The notes: a model not told the origin generated them from the letters alone. Positions 1-5,886 are shown, counted from the stretch's first letter. The stretch: DNA of 6,833 nt from Candidatus Cloacimonadota bacterium (GCA_023228125.1 JALOBT010000074.1:1-6833), one strand, 5' to 3'. Made by a program: numbers and translations.

Positions 1-265
1 GATAGCAAACCATGGCTACACAGCAAATTGAATCCTGTAGGGATGGCATTTCAGATAGCAGGCAACAAACCACGCACCATCTGAGTCCCATCGGGACGGC
101 ATTTCAGATAGCAAACCATGGCTACACGGCAAATTGAATCCTGTAGGGATGACATTTCAGATAGCAAACCATGGATACACAGCAAATTGAATCCTGTAGG
201 GATGACATTTCAGATAGCAGGCAACAAACCACGCACCATTTGATTCCCATAGGGACGGCATTTCA
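1..265. repeat. Tandem array of five 53-bp units in two alternating classes (A-B-A-A-B), open at the window edge
   Basis: Five consecutive units of exactly 53 bp lie at 1-53 (A), 54-106 (B), 107-159 (A), 160-212 (A) and 213-265 (B). Every unit starts GATAGC and ends in a 21-nt block of the form TCCYRTMGGGAYGRCATTTC plus A, so block plus next GATAGC makes a conserved 27-nt segment. The other 26 nt come in two classes. Class A starts AAACCATGG and copies differ at one or two bases. Class B starts AGGCAACAAACCACG and its two copies differ at two bases in this part. The first unit begins at base 1, so the array probably continues outside the window. The period is not a multiple of three, so the reading frame shifts at each unit and a coding repeat is unlikely. 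It is not called CRISPR because the would-be spacers recur. Function unknown. Confidence 0.93.
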
Positions 266-299
266 GATAGCCGGTAGGACGAAAGGCGAATGCCAATAG

Positions 300-319
300 C
301 CCAGCAGGTGACTGCTGGG
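300..319 (+). other. 8-bp perfect hairpin with a GTGA (GNRA-type) loop
   Basis: CCCAGCAG at 300-307 pairs perfectly with CTGCTGGG at 312-319 around the four bases GTGA. Read as plus-strand RNA the loop is GUGA, a GNRA tetraloop, which is a stable loop common in structured RNAs. Neither strand has a U-run after the stem, so this is not an intrinsic terminator. Confidence 0.75.
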
Positions 320-428
320 GTGGCTGGCAGATGGATTCCCGAGTCCGGAGCGGAGCGCAGGACGGCACCTTGTTTTTCGATAGAGAATCCGCTATTATAG
401 GCTGAGGGTATATTTGTTCTGCGGGTGC

Positions 429-446
429 CTGGCCTTGAAAGGCCAG
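429..446. other. 7-bp perfect hairpin with TGAA loop
   Basis: CTGGCCT at 429-435 pairs with AGGCCAG at 440-446 around TGAA. The left arm and loop overlap one arm of the larger 432-441/509-518 inverted repeat, so the two pairings exclude each other. No U-run follows on either strand. Confidence 0.7.
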
Positions 447-518
447 AAAGGAGTCTTGTCCTGAGTGGCAGCCTCGTGGCGTGGGGGTTAGAAATCCCCA
501 CCTGGAGTCTTTCAAGGC
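432..518. repeat. 10-bp perfect inverted repeat enclosing a 67-nt region
   Basis: GCCTTGAAAG at 432-441 and CTTTCAAGGC at 509-518 are perfect reverse complements. They could form an outer stem around the 481-501 hairpin. Pairing them would break the local hairpin at 429-446, giving two alternative folds. The bases GGAGTCTT also occur twice inside, at 450-457 and 504-511, which may reflect an internal duplication. Confidence 0.65.
481..501 (+). other. 9-bp hairpin with AGA triloop
   Basis: Bases 481-489 pair with 493-501 around AGA. Six G-C-rich pairs come first, then one G-T pair (487 with 495) and two T-A pairs. The G-T pair is a stable G-U wobble only in a plus-strand transcript; in the minus-strand transcript it is an A-C mismatch. 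Confidence 0.65.
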
Positions 519-545
519 AGGGGGGAAGATCGCTACTACAGGAAG

Positions 546-627
546 CAAATCCAGCAGCTACCGAAGGCAAATCCAACAACTGGACGCGAGACGCATCCAA
601 TCCAGCAGTGTCTCAATTCCAGCAGCT
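546..627. repeat. Cluster of degenerate ATCCAGCAG-type direct repeats
   Basis: Two adjacent 22-bp units (546-567 and 568-589) both begin GCAAATCCARCARCT. Two further copies of the core follow as ATCCAGCAG at 600-608 and ATTCCAGCAG at 616-625. Spacing after the first pair is irregular, so this is a short degenerate direct-repeat patch, possibly grown by slippage. Confidence 0.5.
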
Positions 628-660
628 CTGCAATCGGATCCATTTGCCAATATGCTCTTT

Positions 661-698
661 ATCCGTGTTAATCCGTTTGATCCGGAAAATCCGTGTGA
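661..698. repeat. Four ATCCG direct repeats phased at 9-10 bp
   Basis: ATCCG occurs at 661, 671, 680 and 689, with 9-10 bp between starts and T-rich or A-rich filler between copies. The last copy, ATCCGTGTGA, nearly matches the first, ATCCGTGTTA. From memory, phased ATCCGTG/ATCTGTG strings like this are common between genes in several bacterial groups, and no function is established that I know of. Confidence 0.6.
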
Positions 699-736
699 CT
701 ATGCTTTGGCTTTGGCGAGACAGATACCGTGAAACC

Positions 737-2503
737 TTACAAGTCCTGTTCTTTCTCGCTCAGCTCCACCCAGCGGCTAAAAGCCTGATCGTGCCTTGCC
801 TCCAGACTCGCTATTTCTTTGGCCAGATCCTCATACTGTTGGTGGTTCAGGCCGCGCTCTGAGAGCTTTTCCTCGCAGAGATTCAGCTTGTTTTCCAGGC
901 TCTCGATTTCCGTCTCGAGAAGCGAAAACTCCCGCTGTTCGTTGTAATTCAAGCCTTTGCTTGCCTGTTTTGCTCTCATAATCCTGGGTTGGGATAAGGC
1001 AACCTTACTCTCTTCCTCATAGCGTTTTACCAAGAGGTAATCGGAATAGTTGCCGGCGAATTTGCGGAGTTTGCCATCTTCAAAGATGAAGAGATAATCC
1101 ACGGTGCGATCCAGAAAATAGCGATCGTGCGAAACGATGAGCAGGCAGCCTTTGAAGGCATCCAGATAGTCTTCCAAAATCTCCAGGGTGCGGATATCCA
1201 GATCGTTGGTCGGTTCATCCAGAATGATAAAGTTTGCGCCGAACATGAGGGATTTTAGCAGATAGAGCCTTTTCTTCTCGCCTCCAGAAAGGGCAGAAAG
1301 CTTCATCTGCTGCATCTTGGCATCAAAGAGGAAGCGGTTCAGCATCTCGGTGGCACTCACTTTGACTCCATCTGCACTGCGAATGCTCTCCGCGTATTGA
1401 GCGATGTAATCATATACGTTCAGAGTGGGATCGAAGCTGTCCTCTTCCTGTTTGTAATAGGCAAAATGGGTATTCTGGCCTACCTTTATGCTGCCCAGAT
1501 CGGGCTTTTCCTCGCCCACGATGATGCGCAAAAGCGTGGTCTTGCCGCAGCCATTTGGCCCCAGCATACCGATGCGCTCCAAGGGCTGAAAATTGTGATC
1601 GATTTCCTCAAAGAGTTTATTGCTACCGTAGGACTTGCTGAGCTTGTGCAGCTCCAGGATGGTGCGTCCCAGGCGGTCTGTCCTAAAAGATATATCCAGA
1701 TCCTGATGTGAAATGAGGTAGCTTTTGCTGAGCAGTTCTTTCACCCTATCCACATGATTCTTGGGCTTGGTGGCGCGCGCTTTGGCACCTCGCGCCAGCC
1801 AGGCCAGCTCTTTGGAAAGTTGAGCCTGCCGCCGGGTTTCCTTGCGTAATTTGTCCTGCTCCCGCAGCAACTTAGCCCTGAGATACTCACTGTAATTGCC
1901 TTCATGGAAAAAGAGCTTGGTGTGTTCGATATTGAGGATGCGATTGCAGATGGAATCCAGAAAATAGCGGTCGTGAGTTACGAAGATCAGAGCGGATTTG
2001 GTAGTGATAAGATAATCCTGCAGCCACTCAATGCTATCCAGATCAAGGTGGTTGGTGGGTTCATCCATGAGCAAGAGATCGGGTTCGTGGGCCAGCTCTT
2101 TGGCCAGATCTACCTTGCGGCGTTGACCACCGGAGAGGATGCCCAGAGGGGTATCGTAAAGCTTTATGCCCAGGCGGGTGAGCAAGGCCTTGTAATGATG
2201 ATCCGGTTTGCGGATTTTGGGGTCAGAGGGGATCACGTGATTCAAAACAGTGCAATTGGGGTCAGCATCAGGGTCTTGTTGCAGATAGGCGATTTTGAGG
2301 TCTTTACGGGTGGTGATAAGCCCGGTAGCGGGCCTCAGGATTCCACTCAGAACTTTGAGCAGGGTGGTTTTTCCACAGCCGTTTACGCCTACTATGCCAA
2401 GTTTATCTCCGGCATGCAGGCCAAAAGACGCATCTTCTATGATCACCCTGTCACCAAAGGCGACATGGATGTTTTCAGCGGTGAGGATTACTTCATTTGC
2501 CAT
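737..2503 (-). CDS. uup: Uup-like ABC-F family ATPase
   Basis: This 588-residue protein carries two ABC ATPase domains and no membrane segments, the layout of soluble ABC-F proteins. Domain 1 has Walker A GVNGCGKT at 39-46, signature LSGGQ at 123-127, Walker B ending in D147-E148 and switch His177. Domain 2 has Walker A near 314-322 with Lys321, signature LSGGE at 405-409, D429-E430 and His459. The charged linker at about 205-260 includes ELAWLARGAKARATKPK, typical of Uup. The tail at about 505-588 is rich in Glu, Lys and Leu and matches the Uup C-terminal coiled coil. ABC-F proteins bind the ribosome and affect translation or assembly; E. coli Uup is also linked to transposon excision and DNA binding through its tail. 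The ATG start fits the family N-terminus (MANEVILTAENIHVAFG) but has no Shine-Dalgarno sequence. The gene follows tRNA-Arg by 39 bp. The family is sure; the exact subgroup is less so. Confidence 0.93.
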   Translation of the reverse strand: MANEVILTAENIHVAFGDRVIIEDASFGLHAGDKLGIVGVNGCGKTTLLKVLSGILRPATGLITTRKDLKIAYLQQDPDADPNCTVLNHVIPSDPKIRKPDHHYKALLTRLGIKLYDTPLGILSGGQRRKVDLAKELAHEPDLLLMDEPTNHLDLDSIEWLQDYLITTKSALIFVTHDRYFLDSICNRILNIEHTKLFFHEGNYSEYLRAKLLREQDKLRKETRRQAQLSKELAWLARGAKARATKPKNHVDRVKELLSKSYLISHQDLDISFRTDRLGRTILELHKLSKSYGSNKLFEEIDHNFQPLERIGMLGPNGCGKTTLLRIIVGEEKPDLGSIKVGQNTHFAYYKQEEDSFDPTLNVYDYIAQYAESIRSADGVKVSATEMLNRFLFDAKMQQMKLSALSGGEKKRLYLLKSLMFGANFIILDEPTNDLDIRTLEILEDYLDAFKGCLLIVSHDRYFLDRTVDYLFIFEDGKLRKFAGNYSDYLLVKRYEEESKVALSQPRIMRAKQASKGLNYNEQREFSLLETEIESLENKLNLCEEKLSERGLNHQQYEDLAKEIASLEARHDQAFSRWVELSEKEQDL

Positions 2504-2507
2504 AGCT

Positions 2508-2537
2508 GGTATAATGCTTAAAAGAATTTAGCCAAAA
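2508..2537 (-). promoter_or_regulatory. Weak candidate promoter directly upstream of the ABC-F gene
   Basis: On the minus strand TTTTGG (2537-2532) is followed, 18 nt later, by TATACC (2513-2508), which matches four of six bases of the TATAAT box. The start codon lies only four bases further on, so transcription from here would begin at or very near the ATG. This would fit the missing Shine-Dalgarno sequence, but both boxes are weak and the gene may simply be read through from upstream. Confidence 0.2.
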
Positions 2538-2542
2538 TGTTC

Positions 2543-2619
2543 TGGCGTCCCTGAGGCGATTCGAACGCCTGACCTTCACCTTCGGAGGGTGCCACTCTAT
2601 CCAGCTGAGCTACAGGGAC
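2543..2619 (-). tRNA. tRNA-Arg, anticodon CCG, with encoded CCA
   Basis: The minus strand folds into a full cloverleaf of 77 nt. The acceptor stem GTCCCTG (2619-2613) pairs with CAGGGAC (2553-2547), followed by discriminator G and genomic CCA (2545-2543). The D arm is GCTC...GAGT, closed by a G-U pair. The anticodon loop CTCCGAA at 2587-2581 gives anticodon CCG (2585-2583), which reads the arginine codon CGG. The T arm is AGGCG-TTCGAAT-CGCCT with all five pairs. One oddity is a G-A opposition at the top of the anticodon stem (27:43). The layout otherwise matches bacterial tRNA-Arg(CCG). It sits 38 bp after the ThyX-like gene and 39 bp before the ABC-F gene, in the same direction, so it may be processed from a shared transcript. 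Confidence 0.95.
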
Positions 2620-2657
2620 GCGGTATTTAATCATGGTTTTTTCAGGAAGCCTTTCTG

Positions 2658-4076
2658 TCAATAGATTTGCTTAAATTCACTCTTCCCACAGAGCAAACGG
2701 GAGGCATTGGGAGCCTGTTTTTGCACCTGAGCGCAGATGGCTGCTGAGATGCTGCGAATCTCCCATTGGGCATGTTCATCGGAACGAAGACGCACAAAAT
2801 GGTAGATTTCACGCAGATTCATCTTAGCATAAATCTTACAGGGAGTGGAATTTAGCTTCAGATAATCCCGCAAGGGGCGAAAGGCCTCAGGCAGGGCATC
2901 TGAAAGCTGAGTGCAGTGCTGCATGGCATCTTGCCAGGTCTTGAGCTGCCCGATCTTTTCTATGGCAGAGGGAATGATGGCCAGGCCCGGATAGCCTGCC
3001 TTTTTCAGGATGGTGCACTGCCGGTGACGCTTGAACTGCGCCCAGCAGGATTCACTCATCGAAAGTTCAAATTCGAATTCCACCGTTTCAAAGGCGCGGG
3101 GAACCTTGTGCCAGACCTTCATACCCTTAAAAACCTGTTGCCAAAGCTGTTCTTTGGCCATTTTGGGCAGACGGGACACGGTATCCAGATTGTCCTGCCA
3201 GGAGAGCTCACCCTGACTGTAGATGAGAGCAGAGAGCACCTTGTCATCCGCGTTCTTGTGGCTACTAACCAGTCTGGCTTTGTTTTCCAGATCGATCTCG
3301 GCCAGCCAGGGCAATTCCTGTTGCAAAAAGCCGCTAAAACCGACGCTGTTCAGATTGATTTGGCCCAAGTAGCCATCTGGCTCCACATGCCGGATGAGGG
3401 AGGGAGCGATGGGCTGGACGGCATTATAGATCAAATCTTTGAGTTCATGAGCTTCGCTGAGCGGGCTATTGGCCAAGCGTCTGAGCAGATTTTCCAGGCT
3501 GCGGGCATTGATGGTCATGCCCATCTGCGTCTTGGTGGCCAAAGGCAGGATATAGCGGGCGTCCTCTTTGGCCAGGCTTTCTCGGTCCCGGGGCTTTAGC
3601 TCCGGTCTCTCTTTTTTGTAAAGTTCGTTTAGCTTCTGGAAGCTGTCTTCATACAAGCCAAAAAGTAGCTTCATCATGTCTTTATAGGCTTTTTTTAGCT
3701 TGGGCTTTTTGTTGAATTCTGCAGGAACTACAAAGCTCTGGCCGAAGGTAACATAGCGTTGGGATTTTTCGGTGAAAGAGGCCAGGCGGCTGCGTTGGAC
3801 GGTCTCTGTGAGCAGACGGGAAATATCGATCAGATCGAGATTGAATACGGCATGTTCCGCCACAGAGGCATGCCCCATCTCAAAGATGATGTTTTCATTG
3901 GATTTACGGGCTTTCTCCACCTCGTTCAAAGCTTCCTGACGGAGGATCTCCACGCTTTTGCTGCTGCGGCTGATGCGGGCATAGGCTGCGGAAATCACTT
4001 CAGGGCTGGCATTATCCTGTTTCAAACTGGCAATCAGGCTGCTGTCGAGATTGTATCCGGCGACAAAGAGTTTCAT
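2658..4076 (-). CDS. Fused, duplicated ThyX-like protein (flavin-dependent thymidylate synthase family)
   Basis: ThyX enzymes are usually about 210-250 residues and make dTMP from dUMP using FAD, NAD(P)H and methylenetetrahydrofolate. This protein has 472 residues and reads as two ThyX-like halves. Half 1 (about 1-235) has GHASVAEH at 68-75, then RSR at 95-97 with Ser105 and R107-Y108, fitting the family signature RHR-x7-S except that His is Ser; NAR follows at 190-192. Half 2 (about 255-472) has an intact RHR at 350-352, but the signature Ser is Ala360 and the GHxSxxEH block is missing; it keeps NLR at 420-422 and HAQWEI at 435-440, which half 1 has largely lost. The halves therefore look complementary and may form one composite site. 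Activity is not provable from sequence, so no symbol is given. The ATG at 4076 has a weak AGG (4086-4084) that overlaps the deoC stop, 8 bp away, suggesting coupled translation. Confidence 0.85.
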   Translation of the reverse strand: MKLFVAGYNLDSSLIASLKQDNASPEVISAAYARISRSSKSVEILRQEALNEVEKARKSNENIIFEMGHASVAEHAVFNLDLIDISRLLTETVQRSRLASFTEKSQRYVTFGQSFVVPAEFNKKPKLKKAYKDMMKLLFGLYEDSFQKLNELYKKERPELKPRDRESLAKEDARYILPLATKTQMGMTINARSLENLLRRLANSPLSEAHELKDLIYNAVQPIAPSLIRHVEPDGYLGQINLNSVGFSGFLQQELPWLAEIDLENKARLVSSHKNADDKVLSALIYSQGELSWQDNLDTVSRLPKMAKEQLWQQVFKGMKVWHKVPRAFETVEFEFELSMSESCWAQFKRHRQCTILKKAGYPGLAIIPSAIEKIGQLKTWQDAMQHCTQLSDALPEAFRPLRDYLKLNSTPCKIYAKMNLREIYHFVRLRSDEHAQWEIRSISAAICAQVQKQAPNASRLLCGKSEFKQIY

Positions 4077-4084
4077 TTGATTGC

Positions 4085-4858
4085 CTATAAAAGAGCTTTT
4101 ACGCTGCTGGCTCCGATGCGGTTTGCCCCGGCGTCCAGCATGGCTTTTGCAGCTTCAGGGCTGCGGATTCCGCCGCTGGCTTTCACGCCAAACTTGGGGC
4201 CTACTACTTCGCGCATGAGGGCGATATCCTCTGCTTTGGCACCGGAAGGTCCAAATCCGGTGGAGGTCTTCACATATTTGGCTCCGGCTTTCTTGCTCAT
4301 CAAACAGCTAATGATCAGCTCTTCGCGATCAAGATAACAGGTTTCCAGGATCACTTTGAGCAGCTTCTTGCGCTCCAGACACTGGATGGCGACGGCTTTG
4401 ATAGTCTCCAGCACCATAGGCCAATCACGGCTTTTCAACGCGGCCAGATTTTGCACCATATCCACTTCATCCACGCCGGCTTCCAGCACAGCTTTGGCCT
4501 CTTTTTTCACGGCCAGACGGCTGGAGGCTCCCAGGGGGAAATTGATCACGGTGCAGCTTTTCACGGTATCGTGCAGCAGCTTTTTGATCTGAGGAATAAA
4601 GTAGGAATTGATGCACACAGAGGCGGTTTGGCAGGTATTCGCCATCTCGCAAAGCTCGTTTACCGCAGCTTCGCTGGCATCTGCCTTGAGGATGGTGGCA
4701 TCGATGGTGCTCGCGATACCCTTTTCGGGGTCATAGAGCTCATCTGGCTCTTCAGCCCGGCATTTGGCACAGTGCAGGCAGATCTTATGGGCTCCGCCAC
4801 AGCGGGCCAGGTCTTCTCCCGGAAAAAACTCCCGGGCTATTTGTTCAATGCTTTTCAT
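4085..4858 (-). CDS. deoC: Deoxyribose-phosphate aldolase with an N-terminal cysteine cluster
   Basis: DeoC is a cytosolic class I aldolase that splits 2-deoxyribose 5-phosphate into glyceraldehyde 3-phosphate and acetaldehyde, the last step of deoxynucleoside breakdown. The 257-residue product shows the expected catalytic set: Lys197 in KTSTGFG as the Schiff-base lysine, Asp133 in DEVDMV, and Lys226 in VKASGGIR. The phosphate-binding end RIGASS lies at 247-252. The usual DHTLLK start of the barrel appears here as DATILK at 53-58, with His replaced by Ala. The first 47 or so residues are extra to the minimal enzyme and hold Cys20, Cys27, Cys30 and Cys33 with His24 and His29, which could bind a metal or iron-sulfur cluster. 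The start is fixed by a strong AGGAG. The next gene down, a ThyX relative, is only 8 bp away, which links the pair to deoxynucleotide metabolism. Confidence 0.94.
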   Translation of the reverse strand: MKSIEQIAREFFPGEDLARCGGAHKICLHCAKCRAEEPDELYDPEKGIASTIDATILKADASEAAVNELCEMANTCQTASVCINSYFIPQIKKLLHDTVKSCTVINFPLGASSRLAVKKEAKAVLEAGVDEVDMVQNLAALKSRDWPMVLETIKAVAIQCLERKKLLKVILETCYLDREELIISCLMSKKAGAKYVKTSTGFGPSGAKAEDIALMREVVGPKFGVKASGGIRSPEAAKAMLDAGANRIGASSVKALL

Positions 4859-4864
4859 GTATTA

Positions 4865-4869
4865 CTCCT
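4865..4869 (-). promoter_or_regulatory. Strong ribosome binding site of deoC
   Basis: AGGAG on the minus strand (4869-4865) lies six bases before the deoC ATG and begins immediately after the rlmN stop TAA (4872-4870). It is the best Shine-Dalgarno sequence in the window, and it fixes the deoC start so that the cysteine-rich extension is translated. Confidence 0.85.
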
Positions 4870-5886
4870 TTAAGTTCCAGCCAATTGACCGCAGGCTCCA
4901 CAGATATTGGCACCCCGGCTGCGGCGCAAGGTGATACCCTGATTCAAGACCTGGGCCTCTTTGAGAAAGCTGTCGATCTCCCGCTCGGTAGGGCTGCGAT
5001 AGGGCAGATCCGGCACCTGGTTATAAGGTATAAAGTTTATCTTGCAGGAGAGGTCTCCCACATACTTTTTCAGTGCCTTGATATCCTCCCCACCCATATT
5101 GACTTCGGGGATCATGATATATTCGAAAGTCACTCTGAAATTGACTCTGTTGAGGTAATAGAACAGAGCTTCTTTGAGCTCCGACAAAGGATGCAATTTG
5201 TTGACCGGCATCAGGATATCGCGTTTGTCATCGATGGCGGAATTCAGTGATACCGCCAGCTTGGTGCGCACTTTGCTGTTGGCGATTTGTCTGATCTTAT
5301 CGGGCAGACCGCAGGTGGAAATGGTGGTTCTGCGAGGGCTGAAAGTCAAAGAATCCTCCGCCTGGATGATCTTCAGGCTGGCAAGCACATTATCCAGATT
5401 ATCCAGCGGTTCTCCCATACCCATAAAGACAAGGTTAGTAAGGCGTTCGGGCAGACAGATGGCCGAAGCCAGCAGAATCTGTCCCACGATCTCGTGCACT
5501 TCCAGATTGCGCTTTAGACCCAGTTTCCCGGTGGCGCAAAAGGCACAAGCGCGCGCGCAGCCCACTTGGGATGATACGCAGAGCGTACGCTTTTTCTCGT
5601 AGGGAATCAGCACCATTTCGATGACTTCATTGTCTTCCAGCTTGAGGCGATATTTCGTAGTTTCATCATCAGCTTTTTGGACGACGTCGATCTTGGGCAG
5701 GGCAAAGCTGATATTCTCATTTAGAAAGGCTTTCATGGCCGCGGGCAGGTCTGTCATCTGCTCTGGCTCAAAGACAAACTTGTCATAGAGCCAATGCATT
5801 AGCTGGCGATAGCGAAAAGCGGGAAAGTGCCCTTTCAGCCTGGCTGCAAGCTCTTCCGGCCTCAGGGAAAAGATGTTGATCAACAC
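4870..5886 (-). CDS. rlmN: Dual-specificity 23S rRNA (A2503) / tRNA (A37) C2-methyltransferase RlmN
   Basis: RlmN is a radical SAM enzyme with a 4Fe-4S cluster that methylates C2 of A2503 in 23S rRNA and of A37 in some tRNAs, which improves decoding accuracy. The 338 residues show the whole family pattern. The N-terminal helical part has FRYRQLMHWLYDK at 24-36. Glu90 in EMVLIP is the likely general base. The cluster cysteines are C110, C114 and C117 (CARACAFC), followed by the SAM-binding GMGEPLDN at 156-163. The methyl-carrying cysteine is C332 in ACGQLAG near the C-terminus. No key residue is missing, so the enzyme should be active. The reading frame opens with GTG at 5886, but a TTG at 5883 is better spaced from the GGAG upstream; either start overlaps the end of the ricT-like gene. 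Cfr, the C8-methylating resistance paralogue, is less likely given the housekeeping setting and the ACGQLAG ending. Confidence 0.96.
   Translation of the reverse strand: MLINIFSLRPEELAARLKGHFPAFRYRQLMHWLYDKFVFEPEQMTDLPAAMKAFLNENISFALPKIDVVQKADDETTKYRLKLEDNEVIEMVLIPYEKKRTLCVSSQVGCARACAFCATGKLGLKRNLEVHEIVGQILLASAICLPERLTNLVFMGMGEPLDNLDNVLASLKIIQAEDSLTFSPRRTTISTCGLPDKIRQIANSKVRTKLAVSLNSAIDDKRDILMPVNKLHPLSELKEALFYYLNRVNFRVTFEYIMIPEVNMGGEDIKALKKYVGDLSCKINFIPYNQVPDLPYRSPTEREIDSFLKEAQVLNQGITLRRSRGANICGACGQLAGT

Larger units (their letters stand above)
266..736. other. Gene-free region with hairpins and short repeats downstream of the minus-strand operon
   Basis: No reading frame here looks like a real protein. 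The frames that stay open run into the 53-bp array or antisense into the ABC-F gene, and their translations are rich in Pro, Ser, Arg and Cys without recognisable domains. The stretch starts with GATAGC directly after the last 53-bp unit, then carries strong hairpins at 300-319, 429-446 and 481-501, a 10-bp inverted repeat (432-441 with 509-518), and two direct-repeat clusters (546-627, 661-698). The density of short stems suggests a structured RNA or a mobile non-coding repeat rather than decayed coding sequence, but I recognise no known RNA family. No promoter or terminator is convincing on either strand. Confidence 0.7.

Noticed and set aside
1..265. CRISPR array with a 27-nt repeat and 26-nt spacers
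   Set aside because: The 26-nt parts recur in only two classes, the conserved part is itself variable, and no cas gene is in view.
429..446. Hairpin as an intrinsic terminator for the operon
   Set aside because: No U-run follows the stem on either strand, and it lies about 290 bases past the last stop codon.
157..600. Minus-strand open frame across the 53-bp units and hairpin region
   Set aside because: The repeat period is not a multiple of three, the translation has no domain-like pattern, and it spans strong inverted repeats.
425..862. Plus-strand open frame running from the hairpin region into the ABC-F gene
   Set aside because: It overlaps hairpins and the coding end of a well-supported gene on the other strand, and its translation shows no family motifs.
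2633..2661. Perfect TTGACA (minus strand, 2661-2656) as a -35 box for the tRNA
   Set aside because: It overlaps the stop of the ThyX-like gene, and no TATAAT-like box lies 16-18 bases downstream; the nearest candidates are at 20 or more.
4870..5886. Cfr-type resistance methyltransferase instead of RlmN
   Set aside because: The ACGQLAG ending, overall pattern and housekeeping operon fit RlmN; nothing suggests a mobile resistance gene.
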